Positions 12,591 to 24,043 are shown, counted from the first letter of the stretch. The stretch is DNA of 64,000 bases from Prostheceraeus crozeri (GCA_907163375.1 CAJQUW010002131.1:1-64000), one strand, 5' to 3'. Made by a program: numbers and translations. The notes: generated by a model not told the origin, from the sequence alone.

Positions 12591-13006
12591 TAGAGTTTAC
12601 ACCACGAGCGATTACACGAGTATGAGTTTAACCCTCACCAACCCACCAGACTACATGTGTAGTTTTATGATTTTCATTTCAACATAAACCTGGGAGTTCA
12701 ACTCTAATTTCAATAAAATTTCATGTCCAATTGACTCAGGTTGAAATACTCATACCATCAGTATTTCCAATTGATTTTGGTAATTTAAACAAATTTGAAT
12801 TCAATTTCATATGATTACATATGTAGACCAGACTACATATGTAGTTTATCACTTGAAGTATCATCCAATGAGGATAAAATTGGCGTAGTAACAGAGTTTG
12901 AGCAACAACATCAATATCAACCATCATTATGCGACTCTGGCATAATATTTATATGTATCCATATCTGAGAGAAGCCGAAAAAACCGTGATGTTCGGTAAA
13001 GCTTGT

Positions 13007-13063
13007 CTATTCAGGCAAGGCCTTTCGACCGGCACAGCCAGCCATCGTCAGGCGAATGAATAG
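13007..13063 (-). ncRNA. Hammerhead-like motif, left arm
   Basis: Mirror copy of the motif at 14662-14718; see that entry for base pairing and caveats. Confidence 0.3.
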
Positions 13064-13210
13064 GACATTCATGTCACAAATCAGAGCACAAATCACACAG
13101 TCAATGAAATGCAGCATAGATACCGGACTAACAATATGAAGTATTGAGTTAAGTGCTACTACTGATATGCTAGGAAAGTAATGAGTAAGAAAAGGAAAAA
13201 AAGGAAAAAG

Positions 13211-13811
13211 TTAAGAAAACCACAAGTCACTGAGGTTGTGCTTAGTGCGGTTAGATGAGGCAAACTTCTTAGACCACCAGGCCTCCTTCACAATTCTCTT
13301 TCTCCAGCTCGTGTCTCTATCAATTATCTTCATGCCACTGAAATTTATCTGGTGTGAAGAGTCGACAGCATGTTGGGCAACTTCAGAGCGCATGACGTCG
13401 ACCTCTCGCACTGCTCTCATGTGTTCCTTTCTTCGTTCCTCCAAAGTACGCCCGGATTCGCCCACATAGCTCCAGCCACAATCTCCCGACCCACACGGAA
13501 GCTGGTAAACGATGCCCAGCTTGGTGGCTGGGGCAGGCCGCTTCCTCACCAAACAGGACTGCAGAGTAGTTACTGGCTTCATGCCAACGCGCACATCCAC
13601 TCTCCTCAGCACGCCTCTGATCTTCTCAGACACTCCGGGTATAAAGGGAATGGAGCCAGAAAACGGTTGCTCTTCGGAAGCGGCAGGGGTTTCTTCATTG
13701 CTTGCATTCGTAGGGGGCTTCCACCACTTGCAGCACTCCATTTTCGAAAAGCCATTGGCTCTCAAGGCATCGAAGACAGCATCTTCCTCTTGAGCGACAC
13801 TCTCATCGGAA
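13211..13811 (-). pseudogene. Penelope GIY-YIG endonuclease fragment, left arm
   Basis: A 3' coding fragment identical to the right-arm ORF over the arm. Reading inward from the centre, a conserved linker (FIPGVSEKIRGVLRR) is followed by GIVYQLPC, then the GIY-YIG core SYVGESGRTLEERRKEH and a downstream Glu in WRKRIVKEAW. It ends at TAA 13211-13213. The open frame runs past the arm into the spacer to 13852, but those residues are not element-derived. There is no reverse transcriptase, so it cannot be autonomous. Confidence 0.8.
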
Positions 13812-13913
13812 GCCAACTCACACCAATCGATACATACACCGTGAGTCTGCACATCCCCTCGGTGTTTTCAAGGGACTCGTCCGTTGTCTATCTGGAAGAG
13901 TCGGTGCCATTTG

Positions 13914-14514
13914 TTCCGATGAGAGTGTCGCTCAAGAGGAAGATGCTGTCTTCGATGCCTTGAGAGCCAATGGCTTTTCGAAAATGGAGTGCTGCAAGTG
14001 GTGGAAGCCCCCTACGAATGCAAGCAATGAAGAAACCCCTGCCGCTTCCGAAGAGCAACCGTTTTCTGGCTCCATTCCCTTTATACCCGGAGTGTCTGAG
14101 AAGATCAGAGGCGTGCTGAGGAGAGTGGATGTGCGCGTTGGCATGAAGCCAGTAACTACTCTGCAGTCCTGTTTGGTGAGGAAGCGGCCTGCCCCAGCCA
14201 CCAAGCTGGGCATCGTTTACCAGCTTCCGTGTGGGTCGGGAGATTGTGGCTGGAGCTATGTGGGCGAATCCGGGCGTACTTTGGAGGAACGAAGAAAGGA
14301 ACACATGAGAGCAGTGCGAGAGGTCGACGTCATGCGCTCTGAAGTTGCCCAACATGCTGTCGACTCTTCACACCAGATAAATTTCAGTGGCATGAAGATA
14401 ATTGATAGAGACACGAGCTGGAGAAAGAGAATTGTGAAGGAGGCCTGGTGGTCTAAGAAGTTTGCCTCATCTAACCGCACTAAGCACAACCTCAGTGACT
14501 TGTGGTTTTCTTAA
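13914..14514 (+). pseudogene. Penelope GIY-YIG endonuclease fragment, right arm
   Basis: Same fragment on the plus strand; the longest ORF from an ATG is 13960-14514 (184 residues). Motifs in order are the PLE linker (PGVSEKIRGVLRRVDVRVG), a C-x4-C pair (PCGSGDC), YVGESGR, the catalytic-type Arg in LEERRKEH, and the Glu in KRIVKEAW. These are the landmarks of the endonuclease joined to the reverse transcriptase in Penelope-like elements. The fragment starts mid-protein, so only the C-terminal domain remains. Confidence 0.85.
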
Positions 14515-14661
14515 CTTTTTCCTTTTTTTCCTTTTCTTACTCATTACTTTCCTAGCATATCAGTAGTAGCACTTAACTCAATACTTCATATTGTTAGTCC
14601 GGTATCTATGCTGCATTTCATTGACTGTGTGATTTGTGCTCTGATTTGTGACATGAATGTC

Positions 14662-14718
14662 CTATTCATTCGCCTGACGATGGCTGGCTGTGCCGGTCGA
14701 AAGGCCTTGCCTGAATAG
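14662..14718 (+). ncRNA. Hammerhead-ribozyme-like motif, right arm
   Basis: The core words CTGACGA (14674-14680) and GAAA (14699-14702) are joined by a 7-bp stem (GGCTGGC 14682-14688 with GCCGGTC 14692-14698, loop TGT). A short stem III follows (GGC 14703-14705 with GCC 14709-14711). An outer stem CTATTCA (14662-14668)/TGAATAG (14712-14718) closes it. Hammerhead motifs are known in Penelope-like elements. Departures from consensus are one extra base after CTGACGA, five unpaired bases between stem I and the core, and G where the cleavage base should be A, C or U. It may be an inactive derivative. Confidence 0.35.
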
Positions 14719-14810
14719 ACAAGCTTTACCGAACATCACGGTTTTTTCGGCTTCTCTCAGATATGGATACAAATCAATCTAGCCGATTATTTGGTGGAAT
14801 AATATTTATA

Positions 14811-16682
14811 CCTCCAGGTATCAATTTCTATGTTTCTGAATAATATTCGATGGAATAATTAATTGTGTTATGTTTCCAGTAAATCGCCGTATTCAACTTG
14901 CTGAATTTTCCCGGTTAGCATTTTGACAAAGCTTCTGCATTTTATTTGTCATACACTGAAGTGGTGTTTCGATTAACTTTGCAACTAGTGAATTGACGAA
15001 TGCGTGCCAAAACAAAAGCCATTCATGCTAGAGGCTGAAATTATTCTTTAGTTGATTATACTTGATCAGTTATCACGGATCCAATCGGAACCTATAAATA
15101 TAGGCCTACATGGATAGATATTTCACTTATCATTCTCTGTCCATTAATCCACAGGTACACTTGGGTCTAATAACAACATGTTCTCTTCCTGCTAGCGGCA
15201 AGATGTCTCGCACGAGTTTCAAATTATCCAATAGCGAGAAGTAAGTGACACTAAAGATACATAGGTCAACGAGCATGAAGAATAATGACAATATCAAAAT
15301 GAATGGAGAATTCACTCCCATGTCTTCTCATCTCAACAAAATCTTGAAACACCGTTTAGATCTGACTAGTCATGATCTTTGATTATGATACGTACGAAGT
15401 ACTGACACATCTGATGGACAATAGAAAAATTAAGACTTCAGTTGTATGCGCAATACTCGCTGCAATCCTGTAGAACTGATCCGTAATGTTTTCATTCTTG
15501 GCTACTCACTCTCATAATGGAATTGAGATGTCTTCATCAAGACAGATACAGAGCTGTTGGTTGAAGTTGTCTAAAAAATGTCAATTTAATTTATGTGCAA
15601 TCTTGAGTAGCTGTTCATTAATGCCGTCTGAAATAAATTGTTTCACAAAGACTTGAATAGGCCTACAACAAGTTGGCCTCGACAAGTGGAACTCATGCAT
15701 CATCTTCCAGGTGCGAAACATTGAGACAGAATGTAACTCCCATTTCAAAGTGGATGTAGCACTCGCAAATTACTATGTATCCCAAATGAAACATTCCTTG
15801 GCACATTTGTTAGCCATGTTATTTGTTGTCTTTGATTGTGTGAATGCTACACTTAGACCTAATGTTAATCAAATTGGTTTACCAAGTTAATCCAAATTCC
15901 GTTTCAAGTACACTTTGCTTTGACTTATAATATCCAAGATTATGGTATTTCTCTCGTGCAATGTAATCAAAGCTTACATTTGATTTCGAAATTTTAGATC
16001 AATTTCGCATAATGTAGTAGTCGCTATACCAGTAGGCCTACCTTAAGCTAGGTAGCGGCACGCACCAATGCTCAGGTGAACAATCCATGATTAGAATCTA
16101 AGCTGATATATCAAGGATATCAATGTATGCGCATTGATGCCTTTAAGAAATTAAGAACCAATGAAAATATGCGAAAGTTGCGTAGTCTGGTGGGCGGAAT
16201 AGGTAGATGGATTTGCCGGATTGATGAGGGTTTTAATCGAGAGTGGTGCAACTGAATTGTCGCCACAATTTTCTGCCAAGCTGACATCATTTCCTCGATG
16301 TATGAGTTGTATGAATCATGGATATTGGACCGCGTGACCAATTGTTTGTCGGTTTTTCACAGACTCAAAATACTCCAATTCTACCCAAGATTGCTATATT
16401 TAGACAGAAATCCATGACTTAGATAGGAAACATTCTTTGTCAAATTACCTGAATGTTATCTATTTCTTTTTTGTGTTATCTATCCTTCTTGTAGTTAACT
16501 TTATGATTAACTTTCAGTTGGTATTGTTATGATGGAGTAAATGGATTTCTTATATTACATAAAATGATCAACTAGAGCACGCCTTTAAATGTTTTCTCTT
16601 TAGACATCGCAATCCAAAGCCTTTTCTGCTTGGATATTAGCAGTTCAGACGGATCTTCTAATCTTTGAAATGTTCATCTTAA
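14811..16682. other. No gene recognised
   Basis: Intron sequence of the cathepsin gene with no supportable feature. Splice-like signals near 15155-15240 were judged too weak. Confidence 0.4.
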
Positions 16683-17163
16683 GGCGCGTTTACACGTGAA
16701 ACTTTATTGCTGCCACCTGCAATCAGTTTGTAGAGGCCGTTTACACTTGACACTAAAAAGTTGCTGACACTCGAGGAAAATGGCTACCGACACTTTATCG
16801 ATCTACGATGAGTCAGAAAATTGCAGACTTGCGGGAGCGTTTACACTCGACACTTTTAGTCAAAACTTATTTCTTCACGATGTCATCGAAAAAGCGGATA
16901 GCTGAAGCAGTTACAGCATACATTTTAACGAGAAAAGAATGCGTAAACAGCGAATGTGGGTTCGTGATTTGATTTTGAGGAGAGAGAACAGCTTGTATTT
17001 TGCAATACGATTATGCTCGCAGTACGAGATCAGGATCCGTGAAAGGTAGCAAATTTTTTGAGAATGTCCGCTACCGACATCTGAAGATCTTTTGGGACGA
17101 ACCGTATCGAGGATTAGAAAGGAGGACACTTCAATGCATGCGACACTTCAAGAAATGATCGAG
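16683..17163 (+). pseudogene. PIF/Harbinger transposase relic
   Basis: The left end GGCGCGTTTACACG (16683) and two further GTTTACAC(T/G)-TGACAC words (about 16739, 16847) resemble Harbinger termini and subterminal repeats. From ATG 16879 the frame reads basic sequence into MWVRDLILRREN, then, after frameshifts, FLRMSATDI and EDLLGRTVSRIRKEDT. This is the typical N-terminal part of the Harbinger DDE_Tnp_4 transposase, which usually reads RVWVRDWI..R and FLRM....F..LL. At least two frameshifts are needed, the catalytic part is missing and no right end is seen, so it is a truncated relic. Confidence 0.6.
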
Positions 17164-18246
17164 TCATGGGATGCCCATACCGTCATCATTGGATTAAAGT
17201 TATTCTTAGATGTGTTGTTTTAAGATATCATTTGAAACTTTTTTAGAACTTTTCACGGTTAAATAAATTGACACAAGACTGTATGTAGGCTAGGAACCGT
17301 AACCCATAAATTGTTTTCACTTCATTTCACTAAATGTGGTATATTTGTTATTGCATGAATCCAGACAATATAAGAATATTGCACCACATTTTCAGTTATT
17401 GTAGAAGGCGTATTATTAGACTTAGACTAGATATGATAAATGTAAGTCAAATCGTAAGGCCAATATGTAGCCCAAGCTAACAAGCATTTGGTCCCGCTAA
17501 CCTCGGAAAGATAGCCTGCACAGTTCAACACCAAAACATAACAATGATATATGTTTCCACAATTCCTACAATTCCTATGCTAACATCAAAAATTTGACCT
17601 CACAGAGTATTTTTGAAAATTGAGAATTTTGTTCATTTTATACAAAATTTACAAGATTTCGTGGAGGTATGAAATGAACAGATAATCATGTCTTACAGCA
17701 TCCTAAATGCATTTTTAATCCTTTCTTTGCGTCAAAGTACTGTATTTTCTGTAACTGAGATTCCAACAAGCCATTTGTAATTCAAAAATATTTTCAAAAC
17801 TCTCTACTTTAGTTGATTTCAGGACTGTTTAGTTATCCCAAAACAAATAATAAGCACTGCCAATATGGTCTAAAGACGCTTACATGTGATAATTGAGCTG
17901 AAAATATCATTTATCAAAATCGCCTACCATCATTTTCCAACTGATCTCTCTATGGATCTATTTTTGTTTAAAAAGTGTGGAATTCAAATTTTAAAGTGGC
18001 ACTTACAGCAATAAGATGAACGAGTTTGTAATTACTGAGGCAATTATTTTATGATATGTCATCTTTCGTCATATTTGGTCATTTTTGTGTAGTTTAAAAC
18101 TGATAGAGTTGCCGGGAAGAGGGGATAGAAAGTGACCGATGCTTGCAGAATGACGCAATCTTTGTCTTCTCAGTAGCGCGATGGAGTCTGAGGACAGTTC
18201 CAATGCATGCATTGCCTGCAGACATGAATGTTACCGGTGACGCCAG
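17164..18246. other. No gene recognised
   Basis: AT-rich intron sequence between the Harbinger relic and the hAT element. I see nothing in it. Confidence 0.4.
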
Positions 18247-20878
18247 TAGGGTGTCCAATCCCGGGATCCCGAATCCCGGATCCCGGGATCTTAGAAAATT
18301 TTCGGGATTCAAATCCCGGGATTGATAATCATGAAATCCCGGGATTCATCGGGATTGGTTTCGTTATTTATAAGTCTTTTCGTTAAGAAATTACATAGAA
18401 ATCACTACAAAGGAAAAGCAAGACGCACACAATATTTCACTTTTCTCATTCTAACTGCGTAAATCGGCGACTACTGAAAATATTCGACACGGGAATCATT
18501 TTATCCAATCAGAGTACTGCTATTGTTTACAAGAAATGACGAGCACTGCGTTACCTCGTTAATGACTCATTTAGTCAAACTTGTCGGATGCCACAGAGCA
18601 CCTGGTCTATTTATCTGCGGAACAATCTTACGAGTGATGAAGTATTCAACTTTCAAAACGACTGGGCCTTGGAAATATTTCAAACGCGCTGAAAATGGAC
18701 AGTCTGCACAGTGTACGCTCTGCCCCAACAATAAAATTATTAAGTGCAGCGGAGGTTCTACTAAAGGACTACACACTCACCTCTCGACTGTGCATCAGAC
18801 CCTTGAATCGTCCACTGAATCCTGCCCTGCCCCAGAATCCAAGAAGCCGAAACTGCAACAGCAATTGCTCGTTTTTTCATCCGGCGAAATATCTATGCAG
18901 GCGCGACTCGCACGGATGGCTGCAGTGTCGAACATTTCGTTTCGTGATTTAGCGGAATCTGACGACATTCGAGATCTGTTTAATTTCAGATACGGTATAA
19001 ATTCTCTACCAAAATCAAGAGTCACAATCAGCAAAATCGTTACCGACTTCGCGGCCGGTGTAAGCACCCGAATTATCGAAAGTTTACGGAAGCGTAAAGA
19101 GAAAAATGCAAAATTTTCACTCTCTTTCGATGAATGGACATCAGTCAGGGGACGCCGATATATGAATATTAATGTTCACGATTTCGACGAGCAACAGGGA
19201 AGGACATTTTATAATCTTGGACTCATCCGTATCGATGGCTCACTGAACCACTCAGCTTGTCTGAAACTCATTTGTGATAGGATTGCATTGTTCGGACTTG
19301 AGCTCGAAACGGATATTATCGCTTTCTGCACTGACGGGGCAGCCCTCATGGTTCGGGTTGGCAAAGATGCCAAAGTTTTACACCAGCTTTGTTTTTCACA
19401 TGCACTCTAGCTGTTTGTGACGTAGTGTATAAGAAACCATGTTGTGAAGAGACTACTGGTGAGGCCGCGCTTGTTGAAGGTGAAGATGACTACTCAGATG
19501 AACAGTTTGATATTGATGACGATTCTTCGACTGCATGTGTAACTGAGTTTAAACCCGTGATCGGGGATTGCATCAAGAAAGTTCGCAAGATTGTAATATT
19601 CTTTCATAGGTCTCCTTTGTCGAATGATAAACTCCAGTTTTTTATTCGAGCCGGAAATTGACAAGAATTACAGCTGATTGGCGATTGTCGCACCCGATGG
19701 AATAGTTTACTCGCCATGTTGGAGCGTTACGTTGAACTTCATACTTTTGTTCGGCAGGCCTCGATCGCCTTGTCAAAAGAATCTTTGGCTCTGACTGATC
19801 AAGAATGCAACACTGTGAGAAATGTGTGTACTGCTCTCCAACCTATCAAGACCGCCGTCGACGGGCTGAATAGAAGAGACAGTGATTTAGTCGTTGCCAG
19901 TCGTGTCATCGATTTTGTTAAGATGAAATTAGAGAAAGCAGCTGAGGAATCTTCGCTCGCCTCCGAACTCTACCAGCGATTGACAGCGAGGATGACTGAG
20001 AGAACTCACGTTATGACTCAAGTGTTACTCTTCCTTGAGTCTGGGGACTTGCAGAACGTTTCTGTGCAACAAATTACCAAGTTTCTCCTTACATTAGTTA
20101 CGCGCACCAAGTTTACTCTCGACATGATCTCCGTCTCTTCAAACTCGGAACAAAACTCGACCGAGGCAGAATCCGCGCCTGCATCAACATTGGTCGAGGA
20201 GCTGCAGCGCTTCCTAGATTCAAAGTCAGCGAATACTTCACTAAATGAGCCCTCCTCCATGGAATCCGTCGTGCGAAAGGAATTGGATCGTTTCCTTACA
20301 ACAAAGGTCAGAGGTGAGTTCCTAACATTTGTGACTGGATGGCTTCGTTCCGTGCCACTAACAAGCGTGGAGTGTGAGCGGGCCTTTAACATTGCTGGGA
20401 CCTTTTCTTCAAAGATAAGAAACCGAATCAGCGATCGCACATTAAACGACATGTGCGTTTTGAAGTGGTACTTCAAACAAAGTTTCATAAAAGTATAAAT
20501 TTGTTAGAATTTCAGTTCCTGCTATGTTGTTATAGGCCTACTTCGAATCACTTTATTGATCATGTAATTAATCAGTGCTAAAATGAAATAAAATGATAAA
20601 TTTATGTGCAAGTGCACATGACGTGAAAGCTTATTTTCTAATTTGTCTCATCTGGCAAAATAGGGATATAAGAAAGTTTTAACATTCGTAATCATAAATA
20701 ATGATTTTCAATTGCAGTTCACAATTAGTTTTTTAGTAACGTTTGGAGCTGGTACGTCTATTTCATCAAAACCAACGTATACAAAGGCAAAATAGTAGGC
20801 AAAAACGCAATCTGCATGAATCTGATAATAATTTCTCAATCCCGGGATTGATATTTTGCTCCGGGATTGGACACCCTA
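18247..20878 (+). mobile_element. hAT transposon, complete ends
   Basis: The terminal inverted repeats TAGGGTGTCCAATCCCGG (left) and CCGGGATTGGACACCCTA (right) are flanked by a perfect 8-bp target duplication GACGCCAG (18239-18246 and 20879-20886), the hAT signature. Subterminal sequence is rich in ATCCCGGGAT words, which probably bind transposase. It lies in intron 4 of the cathepsin gene, opposite in direction. One frameshift and one stop in the transposase mean this copy cannot move itself. Confidence 0.95.
18637..20498 (+). pseudogene. hAT transposase (BED finger + hATC), broken
   Basis: From ATG 18637 the protein has a BED zinc finger (GPWKYFKR, CTLCPNN, HTHLSTVH; about residues 8-53), a hAT core segment (FSLSFDEWTSVRGRRY), and the C-terminal dimerisation domain (SVECERAFNIAGTFSSKIRNR, LNDMCVLKWYF). 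There are two lesions: a frameshift near 19396-19410, where FCFSHAL and LAVCD fall in different frames, and an in-frame TGA at 19659-19661. Otherwise the length (about 620 codons) is normal for the family. The start is chosen at MKYSTFKTTGPW because it precedes the BED domain directly; the frame is open from 18523. Confidence 0.9.
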
Positions 20879-20910
20879 GACGCCAGGTTTGGCTTGTCTG
20901 TTGTCTACCT

Positions 20911-22030
20911 CAAGGTTGGGTCCGAACTTGGGCTTGAGTACCCCAAGACCCAATATCAAGATTAATTGGGTACCCCCAAGATTGGACCCAATAGTGGCTA
21001 TTTCTCTAATGAAGTGGAACAACAATTTCCAGAACATGTTTGGAATTTTGATTGAGATATAAAATTGCATGAAGATATTTTGAATCATACCATATTGTAC
21101 ATATTGCTATCCAATTAATATGTATCTGATGTTCATATCAATTATTATTTATTACAAGAATTTGTTATTGCGGAATTGAGGCCATATTAATATTCCGCTA
21201 GAAGTTTTAATTATCTGCATATGTTATCTCTGGGCTTAATATCATCAACCCTGTTTACATCTACACCCTAATAATTTCCTAATTAGAGCAACATGCATGA
21301 CTACGCTATATTCCTTACAACATGTCTGATCGAGAAACGAAACACACACAACATAATAGACCTCGTATAAGATGAAAATAGCACAAATGTAGATATAACG
21401 AAATTCTTACTAATCGCAAGAAGCAATCATCAAAGAATGTCACTGCATTAAATGATACCGATATCTTTCTATTTCTAATACATGTAGCCTAATAGTAGAA
21501 TGAACAATATAGGCCGAAGTTTTTAACTTTCAAGGCAAATGAAGCAAGTTATATGAAGCAAGTTATCTACGAATTGTTGTAGGCTGCCAATTTAACAGCA
21601 GGTATTGGTTTAATGCATTGGATTTTTTCATGTATTATTTGTTTTATTTCACACAAAATGATGCATACAAATGGTAATCAAAGCATAATTTAAAAAGCTA
21701 ATTAAACAAACTATCAGATAGACACTTGTGGTAGGTCTATATCGAAGTTGATTATAGCACAGTTTTATCATAGAAAGACCAATCGTGTGGATGAAGTAGG
21801 TTAAATTTACATGTACATACATGTAAGCTTACATGTAGATGACTTGCTCTGACATGATGTGGTCATATACTTAGGCAGAATTTTTCCAAGAAAACCGCAA
21901 ATGATCATTCATGGTCAATTTCTTTATTCTTGGGTTCTCACTCTTGGTGGTGGAGGTACCGCAGCTCTTGGGTACCCCCCAAGACTACCCAAAACCCAAG
22001 AGTGACCCCAAGACCCAAGACCCAACCTTG
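20911..22030. mobile_element. Short element with CAAGGTTGG inverted ends, copy 2
   Basis: The ends CAAGGTTGGG (20911-20920) and CCCAACCTTG (22021-22030) are exact inverses and are followed inward by CCCAAG-rich clusters (20920-20990 and 21930-22020). The 1.1-kb interior has no coding sequence. It is a non-autonomous relative of the element at 5070-8252. The flanks read TCTACCT and TCTATCT, a possible imperfect target duplication. Confidence 0.6.
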
Positions 22031-22624
22031 TCTATCTTTCCTTGCCGCTGTCTGCCTTTCCTCTGCCATTCAATGGCTACCTGAAAAGAAGACTAGAAAA
22101 GAACACGGACTTAGATGCCATCATCACGATGGAGAAGCAAGAACCTTCGCCTGTACTTTATGCTGAGCTGCAGAGCTGCAGCGCTGCCAGCCGACCGCTG
22201 CTTCGGTACAGCATTATTTCTTCATGTTGAAGAAGATGCTATGGAAGGACTAATTACTAAATTAATTAATTAATTTATAATTTTTAGGTCATATTTTGTC
22301 ATATTATGCTTTTTTAAATCATATTCTTTCGATTTTTAGGTCATAAAAAATTGCCCTAGTAATTACTGATGTCACTATTGAGGCGATCATACGACAAATT
22401 TTAGTATACAGTAGTTTCGGAAACGATTGAATTATTGGAACATCGTCATCATACTAGGCATAAAATCCTCCAGGTGAAATAAGGTTTAACTTCAATTGCT
22501 TCGTTCTTATTTCTATATTTTATGCCTTTGCTGCTTTCTACAGCTTGTAAACATGTATGAACGCGTAGGAAACGAATAACTGCTCGGAGACTCGAAAGAA
22601 TACAAGTGAAAAATATTCACTTAC
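22031..22624. other. No gene recognised
   Basis: Intron sequence next to exon 4. I see nothing but AT-rich repeats of TTTTTAGGTCAT near 22280-22345. Confidence 0.4.
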
Positions 22625-22736
22625 CATAATTGGAAACTGCTCTCTTCATAGCATCTTCATTATCGCGAGGAACACGTCGGTATCCTTGAACTGTTATTGG
22701 TACCGTTTTAGCAGTGTCGAATAAACATGGTCCTGC
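22625..22736 (-). CDS. Cathepsin L-like protease, exon 4
   Basis: The acceptor is ATGCAG at 22737-22742 and the donor GTAAGT follows the exon at 22619-22624. It encodes residues 200-236 plus one base of the next codon, including GPCLFDT, GYRRVPRDNEDAMKRAV and SNYG. This is the family's G(Y/F)..VP..(D/N)E..(L/M)..AV segment. A second AG four bases into the exon would break the frame. Confidence 0.93.
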
Positions 22737-22809
22737 CTGCATAGTGAATCGAGAAGTCATTTTGTTTTCATTTCAGACATTTTACATGTAAATAATGTTA
22801 CATACTACT

Positions 22810-23011
22810 TATCGAGTAGTGGAATAATCAAGCTTATTTGTCAAGTAGTGGAATAATGAAGCTTATTTGTCGAGTAGTGGAATAATCAAGCTTATTTGTC
22901 GATTAGTGGAATAATGAAGCTTATTTGTCAAGTAGTGGAATAATGAAGCTTATTTGTCGAGTAGTGGAATAATGAAGCTTATTTGTCGAGTAGTGGAATA
23001 AGCAAGCTTAT
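22810..23011. repeat. Minisatellite, seven 29-bp units
   Basis: Seven tandem copies of a 29-base unit of the form GTCGAGTAGTGGAATAAT followed by (C/G)AAGCTTATTT, with a few substitutions and a diverged last unit. It lies in intron 3 of the cathepsin gene, about 75 bases from exon 4. A likely length polymorphism. Confidence 0.9.
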
Positions 23012-23270
23012 ACGAGAGAGGATCGTTATGCAATCTTCAAGGCTGGATCAGATAATCAAATAGGAAAATCCTCAGAAAACCAGCAACACTGTGGAAGATG
23101 GTCCGAACATCTCAATTGGTGAGGATGGACACGTTATCCACATCGAGGTACACTACGTGCGGGCAACGTCGATGAGCACCATGGTCTAAACGTGTCAAGT
23201 GTCCAGGATGACTGATGTTTCAAATTCTTATCATTGAATTTGTTAGAAGTTGGATACCGATGCTTTAATA

Positions 23271-23288
23271 GTCTCTCTCTCTCTCTCA
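23271..23288. repeat. CT dinucleotide microsatellite
   Basis: An uninterrupted short CT run, seen directly. Confidence 0.8.
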
Positions 23289-23559
23289 CACTATGTTTCC
23301 CCAAGGCACTATAAGGTCTTCTGCTTCAGGAGACTTCGATGCATCCTCCACTTTTGCTTTTCATCCTTTAGCGGTAAAACTTAGAGAATCCTACGGATAA
23401 TCCTACGAATTATTGATTCTTATGCAATTGATTATCTCAGGACTTTTTATATCTATACTTTTCTACTTGTAAACTCATTGCAAGTAGGCATGTCACGTAT
23501 TTTTGAGATTTAAACGAATCATTCTGGTACACACGTTTGTTAAGCGTTTGGTATAAGTA

Positions 23560-24043
23560 CAGGGTGGCCCAGATGCAGCTTACTATTTTCAAATTCATTC
23601 AACTCGAGTTATGCTTTATCTATTACACAAAATGAGATTTCATTTCAAAATGAAAGATGTCCCTTTTTGTTTAATGTGACTTTTTATGCAATAGTCCATC
23701 ACATTAACATAATGTTCTATCAAAAAAAGGCAAAGAAACAAAACATTGGAAGGAAAAATGGAATTTATTTAGCTATCAATCACTTAAAATGATTCATGGT
23801 GACTATCATTCGAAAATGACCTCTGTCATTTTCACAACAACGACTTAATCTGTTGTGAAACGTCGCTGCAGCTGACATTCTTGTATCATTAATCATCGGT
23901 GGTCTCCCGCAGAAGATGGAATCTTTTCTTAAAGATTTTCGATTGACTGAAATCGTCTGCCGGCGTAGACTCGCCACTTTAAATCGCCTCAAAACCTATA
24001 ATTCATGCTTTCAAAACTAGCAAGCTATATCTGGGCCACCTTG
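23560..24043 (-). mobile_element. Mariner/IS630-type MITE with transposase remnant
   Basis: The inverted ends CAGGGTGGCCCAGATGCAGC and AGCTATATCTGGGCCACCTTG are flanked by TA on both sides (23558-23559, 24044-24045), the Tc1/mariner target. On the minus strand 23780-23992 keeps about 70 codons resembling the C-terminus of a transposase: RPPMINDTR, then NRLSRCCENDRGHF, the usual end being (Q/E)C....GGHFE. It is a short internally deleted derivative. Confidence 0.7.

Larger units (their letters stand above)
12954..14798. mobile_element. Penelope-like element fragment pair, head-to-head palindrome
   Basis: The arms 12954-13811 (minus) and 13914-14771 (plus) are 858-bp inverted copies around a 102-bp spacer. 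Wherever I compared them (ends, T-rich tail, ORFs) they are identical. Each arm carries the 3' part of a Penelope-like retroelement: the end of the RT linker, a GIY-YIG endonuclease, a stop, and about 250 bp of 3' sequence. Both coding strands point outward. A 27-base extension (14772-14798) follows the right arm, and a 12-bp direct repeat brackets the insertion. Penelope-like elements are known for partial, inverted or tandem copies and for a short extension at one end, which fits. The reverse transcriptase itself is absent. It lies in intron 4 of the cathepsin gene. Confidence 0.85.
12942..14810. repeat. 12-bp direct repeat flanking the Penelope palindrome
   Basis: ATAATATTTATA occurs at 12942-12953, directly abutting the left arm, and at 14799-14810, 27 bases beyond the right arm. 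This is best read as the target-site duplication of the whole insertion. Confidence 0.55.

Noticed and set aside
13370-13963. Plus-strand 197-residue ORF over the Penelope palindrome, with its antisense twin at 13888-14355
   Set aside because: Antisense shadows of the GIY-YIG coding frame, mirrored because of the inverted repeat.
15130-15321. Minus-strand ORF with a hydrophobic start, and plus-strand splice-like signals (CTGCTAG and GTAAGTG) over the same bases
   Set aside because: The two readings conflict and neither links to another exon.
22810-23011. Regular 29-bp repeats considered as a CRISPR array
   Set aside because: The units are contiguous with no unique spacers, in a eukaryotic intron; it is a minisatellite.
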